Source: Mesorhabditis belari
Taxonomy: Eukaryota > Nematoda > Chromadorea > Rhabditida > Rhabditidae
DNA length: 64,000 nt
Direction of reading: 5' to 3'
Assembly (NCBI GenBank): GCA_958450365.1
Contig: CAUEEP010000917.1
Location: forward strand, 1,078,001 to 1,142,000
The position numbers and the translations under genes were made by a program. Positions 1 to 12,524 of this stretch are shown here, piece after piece; the stretch's first letter is position 1, and each line of letters opens with the position of its first letter. The notes under the pieces are model-generated. The model was not told the origin of the DNA and did no database searches. It saw only the letters and a program-made list of their open reading frames with translations.

Positions 1-287
1 TCAAATTCGCAAAGGGTATTCGGTTATGCGGGTTTTTAGGACTGAACTCAGTCGAGTACGGGATTTTAGACTTTTAGACATCAATTTTTACACTCACCTC
101 CGCTCGAGTATTGACAATTCGCTGGAAATCTTCGCATTTGCGCCATTTGCTGCGGGCTGAACGAGGTGTTCGACGAGGAGGTCGACGTGTTCGACGGCGA
201 GCACAAATGGAACGGCGGTTCGGTGTCTGGCTGAAAAATTTGCATATAAAAAAAGCTATAGATTTATAAACGATAAAATCTATCTTT

Positions 288-683
288 CTGGATGTCACAG
301 TAGCCTTTGGGTATAAAAGAACGTCAATAGCTATGAAATTTGAAAATTTGGTTTTGCCGATTCGAGTTCGGCTGGTTTTAAGCAGGGTTATTTCGGATCT
401 AAGTGCTGTATTCTGATTCCTACCTTTGGATATAGGCTGCTTGTTTGAATTTGGTTTTGCCGATTCGAGTTCGGCTGGTTTTAAAGCAAATGAAGCGTTA
501 TTTCAAGATTCTAAAAGCTGGACTGGCGATTCTGGATGTCACAGTAGCCTTTGGATATAAAAGGACGTCAATAGCTATGAAATTTGAAAATTTGGTTTCG
601 ACAATTCGAGTTCGGCTGGTTTTAAAGCAAATGAAGCGTTATTTCGGAATTCTAAAAGCTGGATTGGCCATTCTGGATGTCAC
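288..683. repeat. Local tandem array with motif
   Basis: Copies of a unit containing CTGGATGTCACAGTAGCCTT, a TATAAAAG-like string and GATTCGAGTTCGGCTGG follow each other, with motifs at 288, 532 and 673. The last interval is 141 bp, the modal spacing of the whole domain; the first is 244 bp because one copy is partial. Confidence 0.8.
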
Positions 684-1480
684 ACCTCAAGTTTCCAGGG
701 GAAATTCGGGCTGTAGGCGGGTGGATGGAAGGGGAAGGAGCCGAACGGGAGGTGGTTAGGCGGAGAGAAGTGGGCGCCGTTTTGCGGGCAAGGAGAGCCT
801 GGAATTTGAAATTTTTTTTTGTAAATCGCCAAGCTGGATGGTATTTGGCAAAAGTTTTGATGTAATCACCAGAAAAAAATTGTTTAAAAAATTTCAAAGC
901 TTAAATGTTCAGAGTTGAAATTTTTCAAGTGTTCAAAATTGGTTTATCGTTGAAACTTCAATAGCCAAATGTTGTTGTGCCATCCAGGATTGACAAATAT
1001 TTTCTTAAAACTTTGAAATTTGCATACCTGAAGGAGAAAAGTGAGCAGTCTCGATTTTCGGGTAGAGAGGCGGGGGAGAGACGCTGAACGGCCCATTGAC
1101 AAAGGGATATGCTGGGGGGAGGGCCTGGAAATGAAAAGAAACTTTTTTTTGAGCAATATAAGCCAGTACTTATAAGTAAATGTTCAAAAATTTACATTTA
1201 ACTATGGTTGAAACGAGTTCATGGCTATTTATGGTAATTTTTATGGTTAAATGAATATAAAAATCTTATTTTCGTCGATTCTGGAAGTCACTCTACCTCT
1301 TGGAATTCTTGTTGTTGCAGAACGCCTTGTAAGTACTGAATGTAGCGAGCCGCCTCGCGGACTGTGTCCACCTAAAATCGAAAAAATTAGCATAAAAGTG
1401 GAAAAATTTTGAGCGCATAGTTGGAGCTGGAGGTCACTACGCATTTTGAAATTAAAATCTATCAAATAATCGAAAGTTTC

Positions 1481-1548
1481 ATGTTAGCCTATTGGTAGTG
1501 GGCGCCACTGCTTCCAGTCAAACGACCCAGGTTCGAGTCCGCGGGCAG
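1481..1548 (+). repeat. tRNA-derived (SINE-like) element
   Basis: A box A-like string (TAGCCTATTGGTAGTGG) is followed about 40 bp later by box B GGTTCGAGTCC. The acceptor and T stems do not pair well, so this is a degenerate tRNA-derived repeat rather than a working tRNA. It shares TATTGGTAGTGGG with the copy at 2744-2806. Confidence 0.55.
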
Positions 1549-2743
1549 GTTTTTTAGTTTTTTTTTTTTGGTTTTTTTGCTTTATAAGGCTAACTAGCTT
1601 TTTTTGCACCCACTTTGGACATTTTCTTGTTGCCTCCGTGCGTGACTCTTTCTCGTAATCGCTCATACATTTGATTCATCTAAAACAAAAAAAATAAAAA
1701 TTTTTTTAAATGCCAAATTTTCAAATCTAAAACTTTTTTAGGTGTTGTGACATCCAGAATGACAAACCGTGTCTACTCGACGTCGTTCGCGTTCATTCCG
1801 ACGCTGTTTCTGGGGTGGAAGCTTTGTGCCAGGCTTGAGTGGGGCCATGATGTGAAATCGAAAGCGAAAAAAATCGAGTTAAGAAATGGGAGAGCTCTGG
1901 AGGGATAGAGAGAGAGGATGGAGGGATGGAGATTAGTGGAACAAGTGGTTTTAGTTGATATGCGGGGGATGGAAGGGCAGAGGCTGGAGGCGGAGATGGT
2001 AGGGGGCGGGGCTTAAGGGTATCCTTGGTCAAAAACCTTTTTGCGGCAAGGGTTCAAAGGGGGGTTTTTGGGAAGTAAAGATGGGTAAACTCAGGGCGAA
2101 AGTCAAGGTCAAACGCACTTGAGAAAAGCGAGACTTGGCTGGCGGTGGCTGGCGGTGGGGCGAGTACAGTAGCCTAGAGTCGGTTAGGGAAAGCCAATTA
2201 TGCAAATTGAGAGTAAACAAAAAGTTTAGCCGCCAAAAGGGTAGTGTGACTTCCAGGATGGTCAAAGAAAAAACTAAAAACTGAAAAAAGTGAAGCTACT
2301 GAGTGGGAAAGCTAGGGGATTCGAATCGTCAAAATCTAGCCAAATCGAAAATGTTAGCTGAGAGAATCTCCAGCTAAGGGAATCTAGTGTGACTTCCAGA
2401 ACGACCAAAAATCGATTTTACAACTTAAAAACATAAATGTATAGGCGTAAAAGTCGTAGGGAAAAAATGAAGAAAAAGAATTTCTTTAAATTCTTGAGAT
2501 TGACCTCTATAATTCCCTCTCTTTGCTTCAAAAATTATGCCAATCTTAGCTTAGAGACGAAAATTCGATTTGATTGGCGAAAAAGCGATCGCTTTTGACA
2601 CTTCCGAGAAAAAGAAAGAGTTTGCCGGGTTTTTTCAAATCTAAATTTCGATATTTTTGCTGAAATTAAAAATCCTTCAGTTCTGGATGTCACACAAAAA
2701 TTTAAAGTGATAAAAGTTCAAAAAAGAAAAGCAAAAAATTTTA

Positions 2744-2806
2744 TAGGGGGGTCGAACCAGGGTGTTGCGACTGGTAAAACCGACCCACTACCAATACACT
2801 GAACTT
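2744..2806 (-). repeat. tRNA-derived (SINE-like) element
   Basis: On the minus strand it reads GTATTGGTAGTGGGTCGG and later GGTTCGACCCCCC, matching box A and box B spacing. It is related to the element at 1481-1548. Stem pairing is poor, so a functional tRNA is unlikely. Confidence 0.5.
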
Positions 2807-3018
2807 TACTTTGTGGAATTTAGGATTTCTTTTTAAGCCAAATTCTTGTGTGACATCCAGGATGTGCAAAAATTTGAATGAATCCTCGAAAGAGCTCTCG
2901 AAAAGTCGCGGATACCCGAGAAATCTGCCACTCGTTAATTTCCGAGCAAAAATTGGCGTTTTTGAGCTCAATTCACTGAAAAACCAGGTGGTTTCTTTTG
3001 AACTTCGAGGGAATTATT

Positions 3019-3343
3019 GAAAAAGTGATGGCTAGGGGCTTTTTTGGATGAGAGAGGGGGGATAAAGGCATAGCCTCATTTTCCATGCTTGATTTTACAG
3101 GACTGGTTGATTTTACGAAAAACTGGATATCCTTTGATTATTTTATTCATCGAATAGTTTAATCTGGATATCAGTGCATTGAAAAAGTGATGGCTAGGGG
3201 CTTTTTTTTGGAAAAGAAAGGGTGGATAAAGGCATAGCCTCATTTTCCATGCTTGATTTTACAGGACTGGTTGATTTTACGAAAAACTGGATATCCTTTG
3301 GTTATTTTATTTATTGAATAGTTTAATCTGGATATCAGTGCAT
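3019..3343. repeat. Tandem duplication, 162-bp unit
   Basis: Two nearly identical units start with GAAAAAGTGATGGCTAGGGG at 3019 and 3181, and a third truncated start lies near 3344. Each unit ends in the motif-like CTGGATATCAG (3164, 3328). The unit length matches a minor class of motif spacing seen elsewhere. Confidence 0.85.
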
Positions 3344-6003
3344 TGAAAAAAAGTGAAATTAGATTAGAAAAGTTGTTTTTTGAAAAGGGTGATTGTTGAG
3401 AAAAGAGATCAGGAGTTAAATTCTCGGCCTACTAGGCCTACTCGAATTCTTTTTTTAAAATTTATTAAATCTGGATTGCACATGAGATATTGGAAGGGTT
3501 TTAGAAGAAGAACTAGAAGAATTTTTTGGTAAAAATCGAAATTTTGGTCGACAATCGACACTAACCCTTTTTTTACTCGTTTTTGAATTGAAATGAGTGT
3601 CCGAATAAAATCAGAGCCAATCCTGGAACGCACTAAGCGCATTAGCCAACTCAAATTATCAAAAAGAGACTAAATTGGTGTCAGCCTATTTCACAACCAG
3701 ACTACCGTAACCCGATTGGTTTCCATCTGATAGGTGAAGTTCTAAAGCCCCGTTTTCTCCAAAATTTTGCATTCATTCTCCCTTGTGCCTTCCAGATCTC
3801 GGATTTCCGGGGTTTCAAAGCCATTCTGCATGTCATCAGATAAGTTTTTCGTCAAAGACAATTTCCGGTGCCTAGCGATTTACAATCGATTTTTACAATC
3901 ACTCACAAAAACGAAAACAATGTCATTGTCGACTCTTGTGACATCCATAAATATCAGATTTAAGAAAATAAAATCCCAAATCTCAGTTAATTTTCGAGAA
4001 AATCAACCAGTCCTAAATTTCTAGTACCAGAAATGACTCGATTATCTTCCCTTATCCTTTTCTTCAATATCCGAGCTCTCCTTTTCCTCAAGTGAGATCC
4101 AGTTTGCCGGGAAAGAAGGAAAGAACGGATTAAAGCCTTTCAGCGAATCAGGGAAACGAACCGGTTTTCGAAATTCGAATCCAATTGAGTTCGGTGGCTT
4201 AAAAACGTTAGAATTAAAGTAATTCTGGAAATTTAAAGATTTTTAGGGATTCTGGAGGTCACTAAGGTACTGGAGGTGAAAAAATTGTAACAATACCAAG
4301 AAAGCACAAGTACGGTTACTGTAGGCGGTTACTGTAGATGACCTGAAAAAGGTCAAGATTTAAAATCCGGGAAAAATCCCAAGTTTTTTAGCTAATCTGG
4401 AACGCACAGCTTTCAGAGGTGTCAATTTTTTGGCTTTAATTTCATTTTTAGTGAATCGAGTATCTCAAGTGCCACTCAACTATTGTATTAAAAATTTGAA
4501 TGAGATAAATCGTCGACCGATTTGCCATTCTTTTGCCCAGCTGATCCGCTAGCCACTTCTTCCCCGCAAAACACTCATCCCAAAGGGTAGCAAGTGCTAA
4601 ACAACGGCTCACAAATCTTTTCGCTCGTCAAATTTGCATCTGAACACTCGCCAGCCACTTTAACGACCGTTTTCTTTGGCAGCCATCAAATCTCTTTCAC
4701 AATTCGGCCATTCTGGAACGCACTTTACGAGTTTTCAATGAGATTTGATGAGTTTACGCAAATTTAGAGAATTTCGTTTTTGAAGGTTTTACCAACTCCG
4801 AGATTGGCAAAATTTTTTTCCCAAAATGGGATATTCGAATTTCTAAGATCTCCAAAACTCGTTGTGTTTTCCAACTTGAAGATTCGATAAGTTAAGATAA
4901 CAATTTGATGATTGATTTCTTTAGAAAAAGCGCCGAGAACGCGCCGAGGGTAATTAAACGAAAGATTGATTAGAAAAACTCGAAAAAGCAATAAACGAAA
5001 ACGATTCCCGTCGGCGAGCTGTCATCCAGGATGATCAAAAAAAAAAGAAAGTACAAACGATTTGCCCCAAATTGAGTCCTCAAATGGGTAGCAAGGCGGT
5101 AGATGGCTATCGCCTTCAATCCACTCGACCACCGACAAGTTTACGGGGTTTTTATGGAGGAATGGCTAACGCTGGAGGTCATTCGAAAATTCGGCACTCA
5201 AATTACCCGAGTTACCGTGCTTTAGGAAAAATTGACTTTACAGAAACAACAAAATGCCAATTGTCGAGGTCAACCGACGGGAAACTTCTGAAACGGCTGT
5301 CTTTTAGAGTTTTTTTTTGAGTCGGCACGGTAATCACAGCCTTTTTGAGAGGTGGGAGAAGAGAAAATCGAGCGCTAAGTGCTAAGCCCTTCCAAATGAT
5401 ACTTGCGAAATGAGTTGGCCGACTTTTTTTCCGATTTTCACAAGAAATTCGACAAATCAGGGTTACTGTAGTCTGAGCTGGAGCGCACGGGACATTACAA
5501 AACAATCTATGCAAATTTTTCGCTAACTTTCACTTTTGAGCTTTCGGCGATCAAGTTGCTCAACTTTTCTTCGCCTTTTTATAAAAAATACGACAAATGA
5601 GGGTTACTGTAGTCTGAGCTGGAGCGCACAGGACATAAAACAATCATTTATACAAATCTCAGAGCAATTCGAGATTTCCGATTTTTGTCGTCTAGAACAG
5701 TGAAAAGTCGATTTTTCTAAAACTTTCAATTTCCCATATTTCACAATTTTAGATTGTTCTGTGCGTTCCAGGATTGACTCTGGAGGCATTTCTGCTCAGG
5801 GCAGGTGTTGTTTTTTCCGAAAAAAATCGAGGATCTCATTCATCTCCTCCATTTCCTCCCCTACTGATCCCCGATTTGGATTGGGTTGAAATGAGAAATT
5901 TTGGTGGCAGGGGAAAGAAATGGATTGATGAATGATGAGTTAGAAAGAGGGGGAAGGGTTGGAAATAGTAAGAGATATTCAGGGTAGACCCTGAGGGTAC
6001 CCT

Positions 6004-6175
6004 TCATAGCCTGAGCCTAAGCCTGAGCCTGGGCCTGAGCTTGAGCTTGAGCCTGGGCCTGGGCCTAAGCTTGAGCCTGAGCCTGAGCCTGACTCTGAGC
6101 CTGAGCTTAAGCTTGAGCCTAAGCCTGAGCCAGAGCCTAAGCCTAAGCCTGAGCCTGGGCCTGAGCCTGAGCTAA
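6004..6175. repeat. Degenerate interstitial telomeric hexamer repeat
   Basis: About 170 bp of hexamers GCCTGA, GCCTAA, GCCTGG and GCTTGA. GCCTAA is the complement of the nematode telomere unit TTAGGC, so this is read as a decayed internal telomere tract. It lies in a triple-length gap (5761 to 6216) of the phased motif. Confidence 0.7.
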
Positions 6176-7591
6176 ATAGTGAAATTGAGCCGAAATCTTG
6201 TTAGCAGCAGCTTTCGTGACATCCAGCATCACCGAAAAATGTATTTTCAACCCTGTTAACCAATGCGGATATTTCTAAAAACCCTCAAACCTTTTCCACC
6301 ACTTTGGACTATTTTTCCGATTTGCCGATGACTGAATTTAACTTTTCGTTTTTTGTTTAGTGCGTTCCAGATCGAAAGTTCCCCGGAGTGGCAAGTCGGA
6401 TCCTTTGACGCAATACCCCATTTCGTCGAATTTCCGGATCATCCACTATTGCGCCAACACCAATTCACAGTTTTGTTCTCGAAAATCAGGAGAATGGTCG
6501 ATTTGCAAAAAGAGTGCCGCCAAGGAGAGGTGATTCGCTTGAGTTGGCGCCGATTCGATTGCACAAAACGAGAAAAGAGAGCCGATCAGAGTTAATTGAT
6601 CACAGGTGGCTGCGAGAATCGGGATGAGGCTCGGGAAACGCGAATTGTTCGCTTGAATTCGCTAAAAAAAGATTTTAACTTTAAAAACGCGTGATCTGGA
6701 GGTCATTGGTTAATTTGAAAAAAAGTTAGCGCAAAAATTCTTTAAATTTAAAAAAAAAAGTTGAGCGATTGAGCGAGATCAATTTTTATCGCTCTGATGC
6801 CATTTTTGGAGATTTCCTTTTTATCAATGCTCAAGCTGGAAGGCACATGGCTGAAATCTGAGATAAAATTTGGGGGTTGTCAAGAAAAAAGTTGGGGCCG
6901 AAGTTGGCACCGTCGACCCACTCCTCCCCACCGAGCCTGGACCTCCAGCAGTTGCCCCTCTGTCTCTGCACCGATCCAGCCAGCCATCTAGCCTCAAATC
7001 AAAGGGATCTAAGGATTGACCAATTCCTTAGATCAATTCTTTGCCTTAGCCAAGTCAAGCATTGGTTTATTTACCCAACTCTGACTTTCCCATCCCATCA
7101 ACAAGATCAAGAAGCCGGCCTCTTTGATCCGGCTAACATGTCAACATGCGCTCCACAAATAACGAATCAGCGGGAAATTTGGCGATTCGGTGGCTCGGCT
7201 GCGCGAAAAGGGCTCAGTCCTATATTGTTGCATAACGAGTTCATGGATAGGGTTGTGTTCGGCGAATGAACTCTTTCGATCACTCGTGTGCCTCCCAGGA
7301 TCGCCAAAACTTGTTTGATCTTTGTTTGATCTCTTTTTGTTTTCGAGGAAATGAGGTAGTCCTGTAACTTGTCCGTTTCACTCCTTTGTTCTTCGGTCAT
7401 ATCAGACTATGAGTCGGGATTATGCAATTTCGGCAATTTGGTGGCTCGATGAAAGTTCATGGCCTATTCACAGCCGTTTATACCACAGGCTTTGAGGTAA
7501 ACCGCTTTTTAGTTGAATATCTTACTTTGCGGGGGTACTGTAGATTTATAGATTTATAGATTTGATGAATTCAAAGCCACCGTAACCCAAC

Positions 7592-7886
7592 GTGACCTCC
7601 AGATAGACGAAAGAAAAAAAAATAATATAGAAATTATCAGAAAAAGCCAATGCAATCAAGTGGAAAGCTGTTGCAAAAATGTGCCTTCTCGTTTTCTAAA
7701 CTTTGCCTCAGTTTGGCGTTACCGTAACCCCCTGTGCCCTCCAGATAGACGAAAGAAAAATAATAATATAGGAATTATCAGAAAAAAACCAATGCAATCA
7801 AGTGGAAAGCTGTAGCAAAAAAGTGCCTTCTCGATTTCTAAACTTTGCCTCAATTTGGCGTTACCGTAACCCCGTGTGCCCTCCAG
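7592..7886 (+). repeat. Tandem array, 142-bp unit, three motifs
   Basis: Units with AGATAGACGAAAGAAAAA and TTTGGCGTTACCGTAACCCC repeat with motifs at 7592 (GTGACCTCCAG), 7734 and 7876 (both GTGCCCTCCAG). Both intervals are exactly 142 bp. The variable centre of the motif differs between otherwise near-identical units. Confidence 0.9.
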
Positions 7887-8629
7887 ATGGTCGATTTCGC
7901 GAAAGATACAATCAAAATGACAACAGATAACGATAGAAAAGCGGGGGGTGCGAAAAACTCAAGGCGCACCAGGTGCAGCGCCAATTTCCAATTACGCGAG
8001 CATTGGCGATGGGTCTCGTGCGCTGCAGCTTGGCCGAAAATATTGTTGTCGGGGCACGGGGGTTGCGTCATTCGCCGAGAAACGGGCCACTTTGGCTATT
8101 CACTCAAACAGAAGCATTAAAAACGAGGAATACAGCTTAATTAGCAACAAATTGACCTAGACAAATTGGCAATCGAAAAAATAAAAGAAAATTGGTTTCA
8201 CTAGGTGATTCTCTTTGTAAAAAAAACTGAATTTGAGCATTTTTTTTCAAGCATTTCGAGTTCACTGAAATTTTCAGCTTGCCAATGGGAATTTAAAAAA
8301 TTTAAGCTTTTAATTAGAGTATCTGGATGTCACAAGAGATAATGAAATCGTTTTTGACACGTTTTTGACATTTCAAAGTCGGATGAGTTACCCAATTTCG
8401 AGTTGGCGTTAATTGGCTGTGAATTGAGGCGACTGATCGGTCTTTTGATTCGATTTCTATTCATTCTGGATGTCATGTAATCCGAAAATTGATTAGAAAG
8501 AGAAAAAGTGTGGCTTTGTTTGATAGAGATCTACAAGGTCTATGCCAAATTACCGTCAATCACTTGAACGCGTGAGTTCGCCAAAAAGAAATTATCTAAA
8601 AATTGGGCTACGATCAAACTGGAAGTCAC

Positions 8630-9135
8630 AGGACATAAAAATATAAAATTTGTAGTTGTCTGAACATTTTGAAAGGGTACTGTACTCACTGGAGCTGAGG
8701 GTTACTGTACTGGCCCTACGAAATATCCAATTTATGGAATTCTCCTGATTTAACATATCCAAATTATAGTGTGACATCCAGATTGATAAAATCAGCCTTC
8801 AAAAAGTACGGTAACTTTAGCATTTTATAGTTTTACTCACTAAAGGAGTACGGTACTAATCCTGCTAAATATCCAATTCATAGACTCACTCGATATAATA
8901 TATCCAAATTATAGTGTGACATCCAGCTTGCTTAAACCAGCCTTCAAAAAGTACGATAGCTTTAGCATTTTATAGTTTTACTCAAGGGGTACGGTACCGG
9001 CCCTAGTAAATATCCAATTTATAGAATTCTCCTGATTTAACATATCCAAATTATAGTATGCCATCCAGCTTGATCAAGTCGGCCTTCAAAAAGTACGGTA
9101 GCTTTGGCATTTTATAGTTTTACTCATTAAAGGGG
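8630..9135 (+). repeat. Tandem array with motif, inverted copy downstream
   Basis: Units with CATATCCAAATTATAGTGTG and AAAAAGTACGGTA repeat around motifs at 8771, 8916, 9058 and 9202. The same sequence occurs inverted at about 10,325-10,740 (motifs 10417, 10559, 10710), giving a large inverted duplication with a spacer of about 1.2 kb. Confidence 0.85.
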
Positions 9136-10324
9136 TACGGTACTAGAACGGTAAATTTTCAAATCATTCTATTCGCCTCAGAAACCTATTCAAACTCCAC
9201 TGTGACATCCAGATTTAAAAGCACAACTTCTTGGCGGGTGATTTGCCCACTCGTAACCTCATTTCATCAATGAATAGATCAAATAATCAGTTCAAGGCCA
9301 TTTCCACTCATTCATTTCGACATCACCTGGCCATTTCACTCAAATCGTTCAAATTGGATGTCACTACGGGGTTTCCAATCAAAAAAATCAGTTCAAGGTT
9401 TGCGGTTTCGATCAGCTGGAGGGGAGGGTCAGGTTAAAGGGTACAGGGGTGAGCAAAGTACTCAAAAAGTTCTCAAATTGAAAAATCTATAAAGTGTGCG
9501 CTCCAGATCGGCTGAATATCAAAAATCTAGGAGCATTTATTGTACAAATGGCACCTAAACACGGTTGGTCAGGATACCGTACCCCTACTTTGATCAAAGC
9601 ACTTGAAACCTTCTCATTTCAACAAATTAAGGCAGTGTGAGCTCCAGATCGGTTGATTATCGAAAATAGAGTCGTACTTGTTTTGCAAATTATAACTAAA
9701 AACGGTTGATAAGGAAATCTCGCTGATTTTTTATGCTTTTTATGGAAAAATTTTATCTAAACCGAAAGGAAATGATTTAGAGATTTTTTTTTCGTAAAAG
9801 GAGGTGCAAGGGTTATTTCTTTTTTGATTTCTGCGTTTTGAGCAGGGTTGGGTAATTCGCTCTGAACGCTCCATTGATCAGCGATTTCCAGATTTCCCTT
9901 TGAACCCGCAAAAAGTGTGAATCTTGAGAATTTTATTGAAAAATTTCGGCAAATCTTCAATCCTGGAACGCGGTTGTGAGTCGGGAAAGCAATCTGCTAT
10001 TTGTCTAGCATCTGCTGCAAATCTGCTGCAAATTTGTCTAGCATCGAGTTCATTCAAAGATGCGAAACGAGTACTCATTAGAATGCGGCTGAAATTTGCA
10101 TGTATCAAAAATTTGAATTTAAAAACGGTGGTCCTGGATGGCACAGCACAATTTGAACTTAAGAAATCTGAAGAAAACTTGAAAATGAAAAATTTGAATT
10201 CAGCCCGTAATCTGTTGGCATTAAAATATAGCCAAAATTTGCATATATCAAAAATTCGAATTTAAAAATGGCCATCCTGGAACGCACACAGGTTTATTCT
10301 TTAAAATGAATCGTCTTAAACGGT

Positions 10325-10740
10325 CGCTTTCCTTTTATCCAGTACCGTACCCCTTTAGTGAGTAAAACTATAAAATGCTAAAGCTACCGTACTTTTTGAA
10401 GGTTGATTTGAGCAAGCTGGATGTCACACTATAATTTGGATATGTTAAATCAGGAGAATTCTATAAATTGGATATTTAGTAGGGTCAGTACCGTACCCCT
10501 TGAGTAAAGCTATAAAATGCTAAAGCTACCGTACTTTTTGAAGGCTGATTTCTTCAATCTGGATGTCACACTATCATTTGAATATGTTAAATCGAGTGAG
10601 TCTATGAATTGGAAGTTCAGTAGGGCTAGTACAGTAACCCTCAGCTCCAGCGAGTACAGTACCCTTTCAAAATTTTCAGACAACTTCAAATTTTATATTT
10701 TTATGTCCTGTGACTTCCAGTTTGCTCGTAGCCATTAGAT
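10325..10740 (-). repeat. Inverted copy of the 8630-9135 array
   Basis: Contains TTTTACTCACT and TATCCAAATTATAGTGTG in reverse orientation, including the flanking GTACTGTACTCACTGGAGC string. Motif spacings inside are 142 and 151 bp, as in the forward copy. Confidence 0.85.
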
Positions 10741-11709
10741 AAAAAATTTTTATTTCTAATGAAGCCATCCCGGAACCCGTAATCTGTTGACATTAAAATA
10801 TGACTGAAATTTGCATTTATCAAAAATTTGAATTTAAAAACGGTCATCCTGGAACGCACACAGGTTTATTCTTTAAAATTAATTGTCTTAAACGGTCGCT
10901 TTCCATTTATCCATCACCGTTTAAAGTAAGGTTTCGGAATCTTTGCAATAATCGCTTTCTGATAATATGAAAAGCTGGTGTGCGCTCCAGATCGGCTTGG
11001 CAAGTGATTTTCGAAAAGTTTAGACATTTGCAGCGAAGCATTTGACCTCTCGAGTCTCTCGAGGATCCCTGATTGATGGATTGGGCTTAAAATCCCTTAA
11101 AACTACAGGAGAACTGTTACTGTAGATACTTTAAAATTGCTGTAATCCGAGTCCCAGCCCATCTCCCCGTTTCCAGGTCATCAACATCGACAAACGACTC
11201 CAAAATTACACCCGAATCCTCCAAGACATCGATCAACGCCTTTACTTCTTTAACGTACAAGTTTTTTTGCGAAATTTGTGAAGTTTTGAGCATTATGGAT
11301 GTCACAGCACTGCTTGAAATCGATAAAACCTAAAAATTTAATGGTTACGGTAACTTGTTCACATTGTCCAGAGTGAAAAGGGTACGGTAACTTGTCCAGA
11401 TTTTAGATTTTAAAAGAAAAATTATTTGAGTCTAGATTTTTTTTAGCGGAAATTGTTGTGTGCGTTCCAGAATGTCGAAAAATTTCAAAAATTCTCCATT
11501 TTATAGAGTGGACGTGGATGATAGCCGGCGAGAAGTTGTTATGAGGCGCGCAAGAGGCCACAAACTCTCTGGAGGTGAGATTTTGAAATTTTTCTCTAAG
11601 CTGGATGTCAGGACGGGGATTGGGAAAGCTTTTGGGTGGGGAGGGAGAAGGAAACTCATTTTCCGGTCAGGCGGCCAGGCCACCCAAAGTACAGTACCTA
11701 CACTAGAGT

Positions 11710-11970
11710 AAAAATTAAAATAACGAAATCATGAGCAACAACTTTTCGAGCAACTAAGTTGCCCTCCAGATAGCACAGATCTGCAGCAGAAAATTTGATT
11801 TTCAAAAATCTCGGCGAGAAAATCGCCCATTCTCAACACGAAAAGCCGGCGCATCCGAAAAGCTTCTGTTTACAAAGGAAAAGTGGGGAATTTTTTGCAC
11901 GACAGGGTAATGCTGGAGCGCACACGGGGTAAATCCGTCAAAAAAAGCGAAATTTTCTCGGAGTACTCAC
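11710..11970 (+). repeat. Left arm of a long inverted duplication
   Basis: About 260 bp running from the GAAATCATGAGCAACAAC string through a GCCCTCCAG motif remnant to a CTGGAGCGCAC motif at 11913. It recurs in reverse at 13,740-13,990, and partly at 12,918-13,050. The motif slots are copied with the arms. Confidence 0.85.
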
Positions 11971-12225
11971 TTTTTTCAATTTCTGCGTATGGGTTGTGAC
12001 CGATCGGTTCCCTTTTTAGATTGCTCGGATTATTTGGGTTTCTACGAGTTGTGGCTCCACCGTTTGCTGCACTATTTAAATATGGTCTTCGTTTAAAACA
12101 TCACAAAAAGGGTTATTCAGTGAAACTTCTCATTGGAATAAATCTTATTTATAAATTACAGTAAGCCTGGGTTTTTTTGACTTTTTAGGAGGTCTAGAAA
12201 AATTTTAATTCAATTTTTGGTAATC

Positions 12226-12524
12226 CTGGAATGCACTAGAAAAATTGGCATTGAGAAAAAATGTGCTAGTCGAAAATGGACTTGGGTTACTGTAGCCAGA
12301 TTACTGTAGCCGGATTACTGTAGCTTCTAAGGGTCTTAAAAACTTTTTAATGATATTTTTGGCAGTCCTGGAACGCACATAGTAGTTTGGTATTGAGGAA
12401 AAAGTCGAGTTGTCCAAAAAATGGACTTGGATTACTGTAGTCGGATTACTGTAGCCTAGATTACTGTAGTTTCTAGGGGGCTTAAACACTTTTTAATGAT
12501 ATTTTTGGCAGTCCTGGAGCGCAC
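12226..12524 (-). repeat. Tandem array, 142/146-bp spacing
   Basis: Three units with TTTTTGGCAGTCCTGGA and GATTACTGTAGC carry motifs at 12226 (CTGGAATGCAC), 12368 (CTGGAACGCAC) and 12514 (CTGGAGCGCAC). The centre of the motif differs in each while flanks stay alike. Confidence 0.85.
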
